A stretch of DNA of 45,746 nt from Candidatus Eiseniibacteriota bacterium (lineage in GTDB: Bacteria; Orphanbacterota; Orphanbacteria; Orphanbacterales; Orphanbacteraceae), in NCBI GenBank assembly GCA_024276995.1, contig JAJRWB010000049.1:1-45746 (forward strand), in the 5' to 3' direction. The notes under the pieces were generated by a model, which was not told the DNA's origin, did no database searches, and was given only the letters and a program-made list of their open reading frames with translations. Below, piece by piece: positions 24,852-34,024 of the stretch (position 1 is its first letter; every line of letters starts with the position of its first letter). The position numbers and the translations under genes were made by a program.

Positions 24852-27407
24852 TTGTCCGACACGTCTCATACCGCCGCGGATCGTCCCTTCTCCGACAAGC
24901 GCCGTCCGGGAGTCCGCTGGTACAGGAGTCTCCGGTTCGCCTCGGTGATGCTCTTCGTCTTTCTCGCCTCGGTCCTCTTCGGCGCGGTGTTCCTCGTCAT
25001 GGAGACCGCCGGGCGCGACGAGATCACGCGGCTGAAACAGAAGGAGATCGACCTTCGCGGCAGGATGGTCATGGGGAACCTCGGCCAGACGATTTCCACC
25101 GTCGAGACGATCGCCCGTTCCCTCGCGAAGCTCGGCGCCACGCTGCCACACCACGATGCGCTCTTCCTCGAGACGGTGCCCGCGATCCTGGGCGACAACG
25201 ATCCGGCATCGATGGTGGCGGGCGGCGGCATTTGGCCCGAGCCTGGGAGGTTCACGCCGGGGATTGAACGGCGGAGTTTCTTCTGGGGACGCGATGCGGG
25301 CGGCGCGCTCCGCTACTACGACGACTACAACGCTCCCGGCGCCCCCCCCTACTACGGCGAGGAGTGGTACGTTCCCGCGAAGCTGATCGGCCCGGGTGAG
25401 ACGTACTGGTCGAGATCGTACATCGACCCGTACTCCCTCGAGCCGATGTCGACGTGCACCGTTCCGTATTTCGTGAACGGCGAACTCGCCGGTGTGGCCA
25501 CGGTGGACGTGAAGCTCTCCGGCCTCGCCTCGTTCCTTCGTCGCGAGTCGGAGAAGTACGAAGGTTATATCTTCGCCGTCGACAGGGCGAACCGCTTCCT
25601 CGCCTACCCGAGGGACGAAGACGCCAGAGTCGTTTCCACGGATGCGAAGGGTGAGCGGGTCGTCCGATACAGGACGCTGGCGGAACTCGCCGCGAAGGAT
25701 CCCGCGATGACCGCCATCGCCGGTCCCCTCGGGACGATGAGCCGCGAAAGAGTCGCATGGGTGAGGAACACGGACCCGGACGGCCTGGCGCGTCTTGCGG
25801 CGCGGGTCATCTCGGAGAGCCACAACATCGGCGACGTCGAGGCGGAGCTGATCGCAGCCGGGCTGATACGGGACCGGCTCTTGGTATCCGGCGACGAGGC
25901 GAGCTTCCGAATCGAGAACGATGGGCTTCTGGGTGAAGCGGCGCAGGTGACGGCATTCCAGATTCCGGGCGTTCACTGGACCGTCGGGGTGGTCGCTCCG
26001 CAAAGCCACGTCCAGGCGACAGTCGATTCGATCAGCAGGCGGCTGATCCTGCTGCTCATTCTCCCGGTGGCCGCCACACTTCTCACCGGCTTCTGGTTCG
26101 TCCAGATCCGCTTCACCGGCCCGGTGAGCCGCATGACGGAGAGGATCAAGGAACAGTTCCGCCGCCACGACGGCGGGCTCGAGCCCCTTCCCAACACGCG
26201 CCGAGACGAACTGGGCGAGCTGACACATTGGTTCAATAGGAGGACGGAAGCGCTCTGTTCCGCCACGGAAGCGGCGGAGAAGGCGGCGAAGGCAAAATCG
26301 CTCTTCCTCGCCAACATGAGCCACGAAATCCGCACGCCGATGAACGGCATTCTCGGAGCGTCGTACCTCCTCCAGGGAAACGGCGAGGCGGAGGAACAGC
26401 AGAACATCGGGATCATCCAGAACTCCGCCGAATCGCTGCTCGCCATTCTGAACGACATCCTCGATTACTCGAAGCTCGAGGCGGGGAAGTTCACCATCGA
26501 GAAGACTCCTTTCGACCTTAACGAACTGGTAACCAACTCCCACGCCCTACTGAAAGAACCGGCAGCGGCGAAGGGAATCGATTTTCCCTGCACGGTGCGC
26601 GTCGAGGGCGCCTCCTGGTTCCTCGGTGATTCGGGCCGGATCCGGCAGGTGCTTCTCAATCTCCTCTCCAACGCGATCAAGTTCACGAACAGGGGATCGG
26701 TATCGCTCACCGTTCTCGGCAGGCGCCTCGGCGACGGCGGGTGGCGCCTCGATTTCGAAGTGCGCGACACCGGGATCGGCATTCCGGAAGACGCCCGGGA
26801 GACGATCTTCGAGATGTTCCAACAGGTGGACGGCACCTCCACGCGGACCACCGGGGGAACGGGTCTCGGCCTTTCGATCAGCAGGCGCCTTTGCGAGCTG
26901 ATGGGGGGATCGCTCACCGTGGAAAGCCGCGTGGGCGAGGGATCGGTTTTCCGCGCCTCGATTCCGCTCATCGAGACGGAAGCGCGCCGGCGGAAACGGA
27001 AGGGAGAAGACCCCGCCGACACGCCTCTCGGACTGAAGGTTCTCGTCGCCGAGGACAACGTGACGAACCGGCTCGTGGCGGAACGCTTCCTCGAGAGGCT
27101 CGGCTGCACCGTGATGTGCGCCGAAGACGGCGTCGTGGCGGTGGAACTCTCCGCGACCGAACCATTCGACCTGATCCTGATGGACATGCAGATGCCGAAT
27201 CTCGGCGGCGTCGACGCGACGATCGCGATCCGGGAGGGGCCGGGGCCGAACCGGTCGACGCCTGTGGTGGCGCTCACGGCGAACGCCCTCGAGACCGATC
27301 GGAAACGGTGCATGGAGGCGGGGATGGACGGCTTCCTGACGAAACCGTTCAAGATCGAAGCACTCCGGAAGGAACTGGTCTATCGGACGGCGGCGCTCAC
27401 CGGCTGA
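24852..27407 (+). CDS. membrane hybrid sensor histidine kinase (dCache-HAMP-HisKA-HATPase-REC)
   Basis: About 851 residues. A first membrane helix (ASVMLFVFLASVLFGAVFLV, residues about 30-52) and a second (LILLLILPVAATLLTGFWFV, about 395-420) enclose a periplasmic dCache-like sensor of about 340 residues (EEWYVPAKLIGPGETYWS, YIDPYS). A HAMP-like linker leads to HisKA (NMSHEIRTPMNGILGA), HATPase (NLLSNAIKFTNRG, DTGIGIPED, GGTGLGLSISRR) and a C-terminal receiver with Asp in LMDMQMP and Lys in FLTKPFK. It senses a small molecule outside and phosphorylates its own receiver. TTG 24852 with CGAGGA before it is my choice; GTG 24792 or 24750 are alternatives. No partner regulator is adjacent. Confidence 0.88.
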   Translation: MSDTSHTAADRPFSDKRRPGVRWYRSLRFASVMLFVFLASVLFGAVFLVMETAGRDEITRLKQKEIDLRGRMVMGNLGQTISTVETIARSLAKLGATLPHHDALFLETVPAILGDNDPASMVAGGGIWPEPGRFTPGIERRSFFWGRDAGGALRYYDDYNAPGAPPYYGEEWYVPAKLIGPGETYWSRSYIDPYSLEPMSTCTVPYFVNGELAGVATVDVKLSGLASFLRRESEKYEGYIFAVDRANRFLAYPRDEDARVVSTDAKGERVVRYRTLAELAAKDPAMTAIAGPLGTMSRERVAWVRNTDPDGLARLAARVISESHNIGDVEAELIAAGLIRDRLLVSGDEASFRIENDGLLGEAAQVTAFQIPGVHWTVGVVAPQSHVQATVDSISRRLILLLILPVAATLLTGFWFVQIRFTGPVSRMTERIKEQFRRHDGGLEPLPNTRRDELGELTHWFNRRTEALCSATEAAEKAAKAKSLFLANMSHEIRTPMNGILGASYLLQGNGEAEEQQNIGIIQNSAESLLAILNDILDYSKLEAGKFTIEKTPFDLNELVTNSHALLKEPAAAKGIDFPCTVRVEGASWFLGDSGRIRQVLLNLLSNAIKFTNRGSVSLTVLGRRLGDGGWRLDFEVRDTGIGIPEDARETIFEMFQQVDGTSTRTTGGTGLGLSISRRLCELMGGSLTVESRVGEGSVFRASIPLIETEARRRKRKGEDPADTPLGLKVLVAEDNVTNRLVAERFLERLGCTVMCAEDGVVAVELSATEPFDLILMDMQMPNLGGVDATIAIREGPGPNRSTPVVALTANALETDRKRCMEAGMDGFLTKPFKIEALRKELVYRTAALTG

Positions 27408-27410
27408 ATC

Positions 27411-27429
27411 GCCCGGACCACCGCCGGGC
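27411..27429. terminator. GC-rich hairpin between convergent genes
   Basis: GCCCGG (27411-27416) pairs with CCGGGC (27424-27429) around a 7-nt loop, a few bases after the hybrid kinase stop and before the ispF stop on the other strand. There is no T run, so if it terminates it is probably with the help of Rho. Confidence 0.3.
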
Positions 27430-27457
27430 GGACTTCACCCCCGCACGCCGAAACGGC

Positions 27458-27943
27458 CTAGAGCGGAACGAGCATCACCACCGCGTGGGCGGCGATCCCC
27501 TCCCCCGCTCCGAGGCTCCCCATCTTCTCCGCGGTCTTCCCCTTGACGGAGATCACCGCGGGATCGACTCCGAGGGCGAAGCCGATATTGCCCCGGATCT
27601 TCTCCACGTAGGGGGCGATCCGCGGTTCCTCGGCGATCACCACGGCATCGAGATTCGAAACGCTGTAGCCGTGGCGGCGGATCACTTCGGCGGTCTGCAC
27701 GAGGAGATCGACGCTCGATGCGCCGCGATACGCCTCGTCGGTGTCGGGAAAACGGTTTCCGATATTTCCCGCCGCGAGGGCGCCGAGGAGCGCGTCGATA
27801 ATCGCATGGATCAGCACGTCGGCATCGGAATGGCCGGCAAGGCCCTTCGACCAGGGGATCGTATGCCCGCCGAGCACAAGGGGACGTCCCGACGTGAACC
27901 GATGGGAGTCGAAACCGATCCCGACGCGCGGAGGATTCATCAT
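27458..27943 (-). CDS. ispF: 2-C-methyl-D-erythritol 2,4-cyclodiphosphate synthase
   Basis: A 161-residue enzyme of the MEP isoprenoid pathway. It has RVGIGFDSHRF with the metal-binding Asp and His, GHSDADVLIHAIIDALLGA, and the C-terminal KTAEKMGSLGAGEGIAAHAVV. It cyclises CDP-methylerythritol phosphate with loss of CMP. Its ATG overlaps the TGA of ispD, as is common for this pair, so the two steps flanking IspE are made together. It ends in TAG and is the last gene of the long leftward operon. Confidence 0.96.
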   Translation of the reverse strand: MMNPPRVGIGFDSHRFTSGRPLVLGGHTIPWSKGLAGHSDADVLIHAIIDALLGALAAGNIGNRFPDTDEAYRGASSVDLLVQTAEVIRRHGYSVSNLDAVVIAEEPRIAPYVEKIRGNIGFALGVDPAVISVKGKTAEKMGSLGAGEGIAAHAVVMLVPL

Positions 27944-28650
27944 TTCCCCCTTCGCCCGGCGGAGGCGTCGTTCGAGACGGCGGCGAGATCGGCGGGCGTT
28001 GTGATTTTCCGGTTCGCCGGGTCGGCGTCCACCACGACCACCACCGCCCCGAGCCGTTCCACGAGAGATGATTCGTCGGTACCCACGAAACGGTCGTCGA
28101 ACGCTTTCGCGTATGCCCGCCGGAGAAGATCGACGCGGAACGCCTGGGGGGTCTGCGCCAGGCGGACCGTCTTCCGATCGACGGTTCTCACGATACGCGT
28201 TCGGTCCACTTCCTTCACCGTCTCCACCGGGGCGCTCGCCGCGATCGCCCCGCCTCTTGCGCGCGCCGCCGCGATCGTCTCCTCGATTTCCCGCACGGTG
28301 ACGAAAGGGCGGACACCGTCATGCACTACGACGATCTCCACTCCCTTCGGCACCGCATCGAGAGCGTTCCACACGGAATGGAAGCGCTCCTCTCCCCCCT
28401 CGACGACGACCCCCTTCCGGCACGATCCCTTCACGATCTCCACCACCCGCTCGATCTCGCCCGATGCCGCCGCGACGATCACATAGTCGACCGACGGCGC
28501 CTCGGCGACGGCCCGCACGGTGCGCCCGAGAATCGTTTCCCCATGAAGGAGATGGAACTGTTTCGGTTCGCCCTCGCCGAAACGCCTCCCCGCGCCCGCC
28601 GCCGGCACGATCGCCGCGACGCGGATATTTTCCGATGCAGCCGGTTCCAT
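27940..28650 (-). CDS. ispD: 2-C-methyl-D-erythritol 4-phosphate cytidylyltransferase
   Basis: A 236-residue nucleotidyltransferase. The CTP-binding loop AAIVPAAGAGRRFGEGEPKQ is near the N-terminus, and HDGVRPFV, TVKEVDRTRIV and RLAQTPQAFR follow, all typical of IspD. It makes CDP-methylerythritol in the MEP pathway. It starts two bases after the mlaD stop and overlaps ispF by four bases. Confidence 0.96.
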   Translation of the reverse strand: MEPAASENIRVAAIVPAAGAGRRFGEGEPKQFHLLHGETILGRTVRAVAEAPSVDYVIVAAASGEIERVVEIVKGSCRKGVVVEGGEERFHSVWNALDAVPKGVEIVVVHDGVRPFVTVREIEETIAAARARGGAIAASAPVETVKEVDRTRIVRTVDRKTVRLAQTPQAFRVDLLRRAYAKAFDDRFVGTDESSLVERLGAVVVVVDADPANRKITTPADLAAVSNDASAGRRGK

Positions 28651-28652
28651 GA

Positions 28653-29549
28653 TCAGAAGATTTCGATCTTCAAGTAGCGACCCGGGTTCTCACGGATATC
28701 ATCGATGAGCCGATTCATGTTGTCGAGAGTCTCCATGATTTCTGTATGAAGGGAATCGTCCTTTGTGAGCTTCCCGAGGGTGCCTTCGCCCCTCTCCACG
28801 CCGGAGAGGATCCCCTCGAGCAGGGTGGACGACCGGTCGAGCTTGTCCACCAGTTCGACCAACCGCCCGGAAGCCTCCTTCGCGGCGGCGAGGGAGGTGT
28901 CGATATTCGCCTCGTTCCTGGCGAGAAGCCGATCGACCCTCTCGGCGGACGACACACCCGCCGCCAGCGAACGTTGCAGGTCGCCGTCGTCCCCGCCCAG
29001 GATCGCCTCGAGGTCGCCCGAGATCTCCTTCAGGTTGCCGATCGTCTCCTCGACCGGCCGGATCATCCGCTCCTCGTCGAGCACCTCCTCCACCCGGCCG
29101 ATCACGCGACGCAGGTCCTCGAGGAGAGGGCCCGCCTCGGCCATCGTGCCGCCCAAGCCGCTCGAATAGGTTCCATGCTGAACCCTCTTCGGGTCGATCC
29201 GCTTCCCGCCGCTGCCGGGCGAGACGGAGACCATCATCTCGCCCATAAGACCGAACGCCTCGATGCGGAAAGCGGCGTCTTCATAGAGGATCGTATCGTT
29301 CTGGAGCTTCAGCGTGAGCCGCACGTTCCGGTCGCCCAGCTCGATCTTTTCCACCGTTCCCTTCTTCACGCCGGCAACGCGAACGGCGTCCCCCTCCTGG
29401 ATCCCGCCCGCGTGGTTGAACTCGACCACCAGGACCAATTCCGTGTCGCGGATATACGACTCGGAAAGAAAAATCACGCCGGCGATGAACACGAAGATCG
29501 CGCCGAGCACCGTGACGCCCACTTTCCATTCCATGTTCCGATCGGACAT
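28653..29549 (-). CDS. mlaD: MlaD-type MCE-domain lipid transport protein
   Basis: A 298-residue protein with an N-terminal membrane anchor (VGVTVLGAIFVFIAGVIFL, residues about 10-29), then a single MCE domain (FNHAGGIQEGDAVRVAGVKK, VSVSPGSGGKRI) and a long helical C-terminal region. MCE hexamers form a ring or tunnel that passes phospholipids between the inner and outer membranes. It is encoded directly after the ATPase and, with mlaE and mlaF, completes the inner-membrane complex. Its presence implies an outer membrane. Confidence 0.93.
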   Translation of the reverse strand: MSDRNMEWKVGVTVLGAIFVFIAGVIFLSESYIRDTELVLVVEFNHAGGIQEGDAVRVAGVKKGTVEKIELGDRNVRLTLKLQNDTILYEDAAFRIEAFGLMGEMMVSVSPGSGGKRIDPKRVQHGTYSSGLGGTMAEAGPLLEDLRRVIGRVEEVLDEERMIRPVEETIGNLKEISGDLEAILGGDDGDLQRSLAAGVSSAERVDRLLARNEANIDTSLAAAKEASGRLVELVDKLDRSSTLLEGILSGVERGEGTLGKLTKDDSLHTEIMETLDNMNRLIDDIRENPGRYLKIEIF

Positions 29550-29564
29550 TCGCGACTCCCGGGA

Positions 29565-30329
29565 TCAAACGGTTCGGATCGGCCCTTCCGCCTCACCCCT
29601 GATAAACTGTTTCACGTACTCGTTATCCGTGCTCTTCACGTCCGCGACGCCCCCGTCGTAGATGATTCGTCCATTGTGGAGCATCGCGATCCTGTCCGCA
29701 ACCTTGTAGGCGCTCACCATGTCGTGGGTCACCGTGATCGACGTGGCGTGGAACCGTTCCTGGAGCGACCGGATCAACACGTTGATCACGTCGGCGGTGA
29801 TCGGGTCGAGCCCCGTGGTCGGCTCATCGTAGAGGATGATCTCGGGGTCCATGGCGAGCGCCCGGGCGAGGGACGCCCGCTTCCTCATTCCTCCCGAAAG
29901 CTCGGACGGCTTCTTGTCGATGGCGCTCGCCATACCGACCAGTTCGAGCTGCATGAGCGCCGTCTTCCTCAGTTCCTCCGCCGAGAGCTTGAAATGCTCC
30001 TGGAGACCGATGGTCACGTTTTCCCCCACCGTGAGGGAATCGAAGAGCGCCGAGTTCTGGAAGAGCATGCCGAACTTCTTCCGGACGCCGTAAAGCTCCG
30101 ACCGCTTCATCTTCGCGATGTCCGATCCGTTGATCCGGATCGAACCGCGATCGGGATGGTGAAGGCCGATCAGGTGGCGAAGGAGCACCGACTTGCCGCA
30201 GCCGCTCGGCCCGATGATGACGAGCGATTCCCCCCGCATGATGTCGATGTCCACGCCCTTGAGAACGTGCTGATCCCCGAACGATTTCTCCACTCCCCTA
30301 ACGGAGATCACCACGTCACCGGTGGACAA
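29565..30329 (-). CDS. mlaF: MlaF-type ABC transporter ATPase
   Basis: About 254 residues. Walker A GPSGCGKSVLLRHL, Q loop region MLFQNSALFDSLTV, signature LSGGMRKRASLARAL, Walker B IILYDEPTTGLDP and the switch His in TSITVTHDM are intact. It powers phospholipid movement with MlaE and MlaD. The start is most likely TTG 30327-30329, four bases after GGAGGG; this overlaps the end of the protease gene by 14 bp. The open frame extends to 30368 but there it merely overlaps the protease. Confidence 0.93.
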   Translation of the reverse strand: MSTGDVVISVRGVEKSFGDQHVLKGVDIDIMRGESLVIIGPSGCGKSVLLRHLIGLHHPDRGSIRINGSDIAKMKRSELYGVRKKFGMLFQNSALFDSLTVGENVTIGLQEHFKLSAEELRKTALMQLELVGMASAIDKKPSELSGGMRKRASLARALAMDPEIILYDEPTTGLDPITADVINVLIRSLQERFHATSITVTHDMVSAYKVADRIAMLHNGRIIYDGGVADVKSTDNEYVKQFIRGEAEGPIRTV

Positions 30330-31128
30330 GACGCCCTCCGTTCCTCTCCACGAATCTCGCCAGGGCATCGATCGGAAGGGCGAGGCCGATACCGGCGGAA
30401 GAGGCCATCTGCTCCGGAACCGACTCGATCTCGCCGATCACATCGTCCTCGGAAGCCACCGGTCCCGGGGTGCGCACGTGGGACTTCATCATCCCCACCA
30501 CCTCTCCCGTGTCAACCAGGAAGAGGGGGCTCCCGCTCGTTCCGATCGCCACCGTCCCGTCGACCTGGATCATCGAAAGGGGCGGCGCCGCCGGGTGGAC
30601 GCGCCACCGCCGCCGGGCGGCAACGTATCCGACGGCGAGGGAAGGACCGAAACCGGCGTCCACCGTGTAGCCGAGAGGAAAACCGATGAAGCCGGTCTCG
30701 TCGCCGGCGCGGACGGTCGCGGAGCGGCCGAGGGGGAGCCCCTTCAGCCCGGGGGCGTCGGTGATCAAGAGCGCCGCGTCGAGATAGAGATCGACGACGA
30801 CGACGCGCGCCGGGTAGTTGCTCTCCAGGCCGTGCTCGGAAAGCGCCACGGTGACGAGTTTCTGATCCTTCACCACATGGGCGCACGTCAGTATATGCCC
30901 GATCGAGTCGACGGCGAAACCGGATCCGTAGCTGGAAAACCCGGTCTTCTCGTCCTGGTACCAAACGAGAACCACTTCGCGGCTGATCGATTCGACCCGG
31001 TCGGCGAGTGTCGGCGCCGCGGAGGCCGCCTGGGCGGGTACGCCGGGGACGGAGATCGAAAACATCGTAAGGAGCGCCGCGCGCCGGAGAAGCCGGCAAG
31101 AGATGCTTCCATATCGGATCGGCGTCAT
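30316..31128 (-). CDS. trypsin-like serine protease, exported, within the Mla operon
   Basis: A 270-residue protein with an N-terminal signal segment (LLRRAALLTMFSISVPGVPAQA, residues about 10-33) and a chymotrypsin-fold domain: catalytic His in LTCAHVVKD, Asp in VDLYLDAALLI and Ser in AIGTSGSPLFL. There is no PDZ domain, unlike DegP/HtrA. ATG 31126-31128 overlaps the mlaE stop (ATGA), and the 3' end overlaps mlaF, so it is expressed between two lipid-transport subunits. The open frame continues upstream to 32004 only as a shadow of mlaE. A role in trimming or quality control of envelope proteins is inference. Confidence 0.88.
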   Translation of the reverse strand: MTPIRYGSISCRLLRRAALLTMFSISVPGVPAQAASAAPTLADRVESISREVVLVWYQDEKTGFSSYGSGFAVDSIGHILTCAHVVKDQKLVTVALSEHGLESNYPARVVVVDLYLDAALLITDAPGLKGLPLGRSATVRAGDETGFIGFPLGYTVDAGFGPSLAVGYVAARRRWRVHPAAPPLSMIQVDGTVAIGTSGSPLFLVDTGEVVGMMKSHVRTPGPVASEDDVIGEIESVPEQMASSAGIGLALPIDALARFVERNGGRLVHR

Positions 31129-31913
31129 CACGCGAAAATCCAGCTGAAGAGGAACTCGGCGAGAATGTAGTCGGAAATCAGGATGAGAAGGCATGACGAC
31201 ACGACCGCGCGGGTGGCCGCCTTGCCGACCCCCTCGGCGCCCCCTTCGGTTTGCAACCCGTAATAGCAGCCCATGGTGGCGATGATCATGCCGAACACGA
31301 GCGACTTGATCAGGCCGCTCCACACGTCGCCCATCTCGAAAAAGAGGTGGAGTCCGCTCGTGAAGGTCTGCGTCGTCATGCCGATCGAGCCGACCGCGGC
31401 GAGCCACCCGCCGACGATGGCGAGGGCGTCGGCGAAAACGGTCACCACCGGGATCATGATCGCGCCGGCGACGAAACGGGGAAGCACGAGGTAGCGGATC
31501 GAGTCGATGGCGAGTGCCTCGAGGGCATCGATCTGTTCGGTCACCTTCATGGTGCCCAACTCGGCGGCGATCGACGCGCCGACGCGGCCGCCGACGACGA
31601 GGCCGGTGAGCACCGGGCCGAGCTCGATCAGCACCGATCGTCCGACGACGGAGCCGACGAAACGGTCGGGGATCCACGACTGGAACTGGTACGCCGCCTG
31701 CACCGCGGCCACGCCACCGGTGAAGAACGACGTGACCACCACGAGGGGGAGGGAACCGACGCCCATCTCGAACATCTGCACCACCGTGAGGCGCACGGTC
31801 TTGTGAAGCCGGGGGAGGACGCGGAAGATCTGCCCGATCAGGAGGGTCAGCTCCCCGAGTTCCGACACCGCACGCACGGCTCCCATGCCGATGTTCGCGA
31901 CCCGTTCGCGCAT
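31128..31913 (-). CDS. mlaE: MlaE-type ABC transporter permease
   Basis: A 261-residue membrane protein with about five hydrophobic segments and the MlaE family signature: VVVTSFFTGGVAAVQAAYQF, ELGPVLTGLVVGGRVGASIA, AAELGTMKVTEQIDALEAL and LGLTxxGAEGVGKAAT-type C-terminus (here GLQTEGGAEGVGKAATRAVV). It forms the membrane core of the Mla phospholipid transporter. It begins three bases after the dnaB stop and overlaps the protease start. Confidence 0.95.
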   Translation of the reverse strand: MRERVANIGMGAVRAVSELGELTLLIGQIFRVLPRLHKTVRLTVVQMFEMGVGSLPLVVVTSFFTGGVAAVQAAYQFQSWIPDRFVGSVVGRSVLIELGPVLTGLVVGGRVGASIAAELGTMKVTEQIDALEALAIDSIRYLVLPRFVAGAIMIPVVTVFADALAIVGGWLAAVGSIGMTTQTFTSGLHLFFEMGDVWSGLIKSLVFGMIIATMGCYYGLQTEGGAEGVGKAATRAVVSSCLLILISDYILAEFLFSWIFA

Positions 31914-31916
31914 CGC

Positions 31917-33326
31917 CTAACCCTCTCCGTAGACGTCGTCTTCCTCTTCGGAGATCCCCTCGGCGGGAAGCCCGCCCGAATAGTGATCCTCGAAGCGGGT
32001 GCACGACTTGATGAACGAGAGCTTCACCGTTCCAAGCGGCCCGTTTCGCTGCTTCCCGACGATCACCTCGGCGAGTCCCTCGATCTCTTTCTTATCCTTC
32101 TTGTACATCTCTTCGCGGTAAAGGAAGAGCACCACGTCGGCGTCCTGCTCGATGGCGCCCGATTCCCTCAGGTCGGAAAGCTGGGGACGCCTCGACGCCT
32201 GCGGGCGGTTTTCGACGGCCCGCGAAAGCTGCGAAAGCGCCATGACCGGTACTTTCAGCTCCTTCCCGAGCGCCTTGAGGTAACGGGAGATATGGGAGAT
32301 CTCCTGCTGACGGTTCTCCTGCGAGCCGCCGTGCATGAGCTGGAGATAATCGACGATGATCAGGCCGAGGCCGTGCTCCGCCCTCAGGCGCCGCGCCTTG
32401 GCGCGCATTTCAAGAACCCCCATGTTCGCGCTGTCGTCGATGAAAATCGGCGCGCTCGAGAGCTTGCTCGCCGCGTCGATCAGGTCCTTCCACTTATTCT
32501 TCGGGACGAAACCGTTCCGCGCGGCGTGGGAGTCGAGCTTCGCTTCGCTGCACAAGAGACGATGGACGAGCTGCTCCTTCGCCATTTCGAGGCTGAAAAT
32601 CGCCACCGGCGCCGACGAATCGGTCGCCGCGCTGATCGCCACGTTGAGACAAAACGCCGTCTTTCCCATCGACGGCCGGCCCGCCACGATGATCAAGTCG
32701 CCCGCCTGCATACCGGAGAGGATCGTGTCGAGATCACGGAAACCGGTGGGCAGCCCCGTCGCGCCCCCTTCTCCCTTCGAGAGTTCCTCCACCCGGCGGA
32801 ACACGCTTTTCACGATCGGCTGGATCTTCTGGAATCCCTGGGAGAGGCGGCTTTCGGATATGCGGAAGATCGACTGCTCGGCCGAGTCGAGCAGTTCATC
32901 CACCTCCTCGCCCCCCTCGTAGCTCTTCTGGACGATCCTCGTACCGGTGGTGATCAGCTTCCGCCGGATCCACTTCTCCTTCACCACCTTGGCGTGGTAG
33001 TTCACGTGGGCCGCCGTGGCGACGCTGTCCATGAGCGACGCGAGGTACGCCCTCCCGCCGGCCACCTCGAGCGTACCGAGGCGGGCCATTTCGTCGGCGA
33101 GAGTCACCAGGTCGACCACCTCGCTTCTTTCGTAGAGCGAGAGCATGGCGGCGTAGATCTTGCGATTCGGTTCGCGGTAGAAGGCATCCTCGTCGAGCAG
33201 CTCGATCACCCGGGCGAGCGCCTCCCCCTCGATCATGACGGCGCCGAGCACCGCCATCTCCGCCTCGAGCGCCTGCGGCGGCACGCGATCGTACGGGTCG
33301 GTCTTGCGGATCTCGGGCTGTGCCAC
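31917..33326 (-). CDS. dnaB: replicative DNA helicase DnaB
   Basis: A 469-residue hexameric helicase. The N-terminal domain begins RVPPQALEAEMAVLGAVMIE; the RecA-like domain has Walker A VAGRPSMGKTAFCLNVA, Walker B LGLIIVDYLQLM, and the arginine-finger region DLRESGAIEQDADVV. No intein is inserted at the usual sites. It unwinds DNA at the replication fork. It is set between a uracil-DNA glycosylase gene (11 bp away) and mlaE (3 bp). It ends in TAG. Confidence 0.96.
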   Translation of the reverse strand: MAQPEIRKTDPYDRVPPQALEAEMAVLGAVMIEGEALARVIELLDEDAFYREPNRKIYAAMLSLYERSEVVDLVTLADEMARLGTLEVAGGRAYLASLMDSVATAAHVNYHAKVVKEKWIRRKLITTGTRIVQKSYEGGEEVDELLDSAEQSIFRISESRLSQGFQKIQPIVKSVFRRVEELSKGEGGATGLPTGFRDLDTILSGMQAGDLIIVAGRPSMGKTAFCLNVAISAATDSSAPVAIFSLEMAKEQLVHRLLCSEAKLDSHAARNGFVPKNKWKDLIDAASKLSSAPIFIDDSANMGVLEMRAKARRLRAEHGLGLIIVDYLQLMHGGSQENRQQEISHISRYLKALGKELKVPVMALSQLSRAVENRPQASRRPQLSDLRESGAIEQDADVVLFLYREEMYKKDKKEIEGLAEVIVGKQRNGPLGTVKLSFIKSCTRFEDHYSGGLPAEGISEEEDDVYGEG

Positions 33327-33337
33327 GGCCTACCTCC

Positions 33338-33883
33338 TCACGCGGGGCGGATCTTCCTATACTCGTCCCGGAGCATCCGGAAGTCGTTCCATACCGGCTT
33401 CTTGTAATCGACGTTCCTCAGGCACGCCGATGGGTGGTACGTGCAGATCAGTTTCACGTCTTCGTTCCAGTCGTACCAGCGGCCCCGCACCCTTCCGATG
33501 CCGTCGTGAGTTTTAAGAAGGGTTTGGGCGGCGAACCGGCCGAGGGCGCAGATGATTTTCGGCCTCACGATCTCGATCTGCCTGAGCAGAAACGGATTGC
33601 ACGCGAACACCTCGTCGGGCCTTGGATCGCGGTTTCCCGGGGGCCGGCACTTCACGATATTGGTGATGTAGACTTCGCTTCTCGAAAACCCCGCGGCGGC
33701 GAGGATCTTGTCGAGCAGCCGGCCCGCCTTGCCGACGAACGGTTCGCCCCGGCGGTCCTCGTCGGCGCCCGGCGCCTCGCCGACGAACATCACGTCGGCC
33801 TCGCCGTTGCCGACACCGAAGACGATCGACCGCCGCCTTTCACGGAGCGCGCACCGCTCGCACCCGGCGAGGTCGGCGCGCAC
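33338..33883 (-). CDS. family 4-type (iron-sulfur) uracil-DNA glycosylase
   Basis: At least 181 residues. The four iron-sulfur cysteines are visible: CERC near the N-terminus, the one in [12 protein letters not shown], and [10 protein letters not shown] region near the end. Motif [21 protein letters not shown] and motif B-like TYHPSA match thermostable UDGs that remove uracil from DNA. GTG 33881-33883 is the first standard start but has no ribosome site; the frame continues upstream to the coaBC stop (34025-34027) with family-like sequence ([18 protein letters not shown]) yet without ATG, GTG or TTG. Either a rare start (ATC 34016-34018 with AGGAA before it) or a lost start codon is possible. 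Confidence 0.88.
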   Translation of the reverse strand: MRADLAGCERCALRERRRSIVFGVGNGEADVMFVGEAPGADEDRRGEPFVGKAGRLLDKILAAAGFSRSEVYITNIVKCRPPGNRDPRPDEVFACNPFLLRQIEIVRPKIICALGRFAAQTLLKTHDGIGRVRGRWYDWNEDVKLICTYHPSACLRNVDYKKPVWNDFRMLRDEYRKIRPA

Positions 33884-34024
33884 GGCATCGAGGGAGTCGG
33901 ATGCAAGGGGAAGCTCCTCCTCCGCGCCTGTGACGGCACGTTCGGGCGCTCGAACGATTGGATCGGGGTAGCCGAACTCCTGCTGCTGCCGCAGAAACCT
34001 CTGTATCCGCTCTTCGATGGTTTC

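Noticed and set aside
31129-32004. N-terminal extension of the trypsin-like protease
   Set aside because: It lies entirely opposite frame within mlaE, is Arg-rich shadow sequence, and the signal peptide begins at ATG 31128.
31251-33407. A 718-codon plus-strand frame opposite dnaB and mlaE
   Set aside because: Same shadow effect: dnaB and mlaE are certain, and this translation has no domain or ribosome site. The long frames at 4822-6657, 21182-22750, 24807-26543, 28746-30689, 33320-35080 and 35609-37105 were rejected for the same reason.
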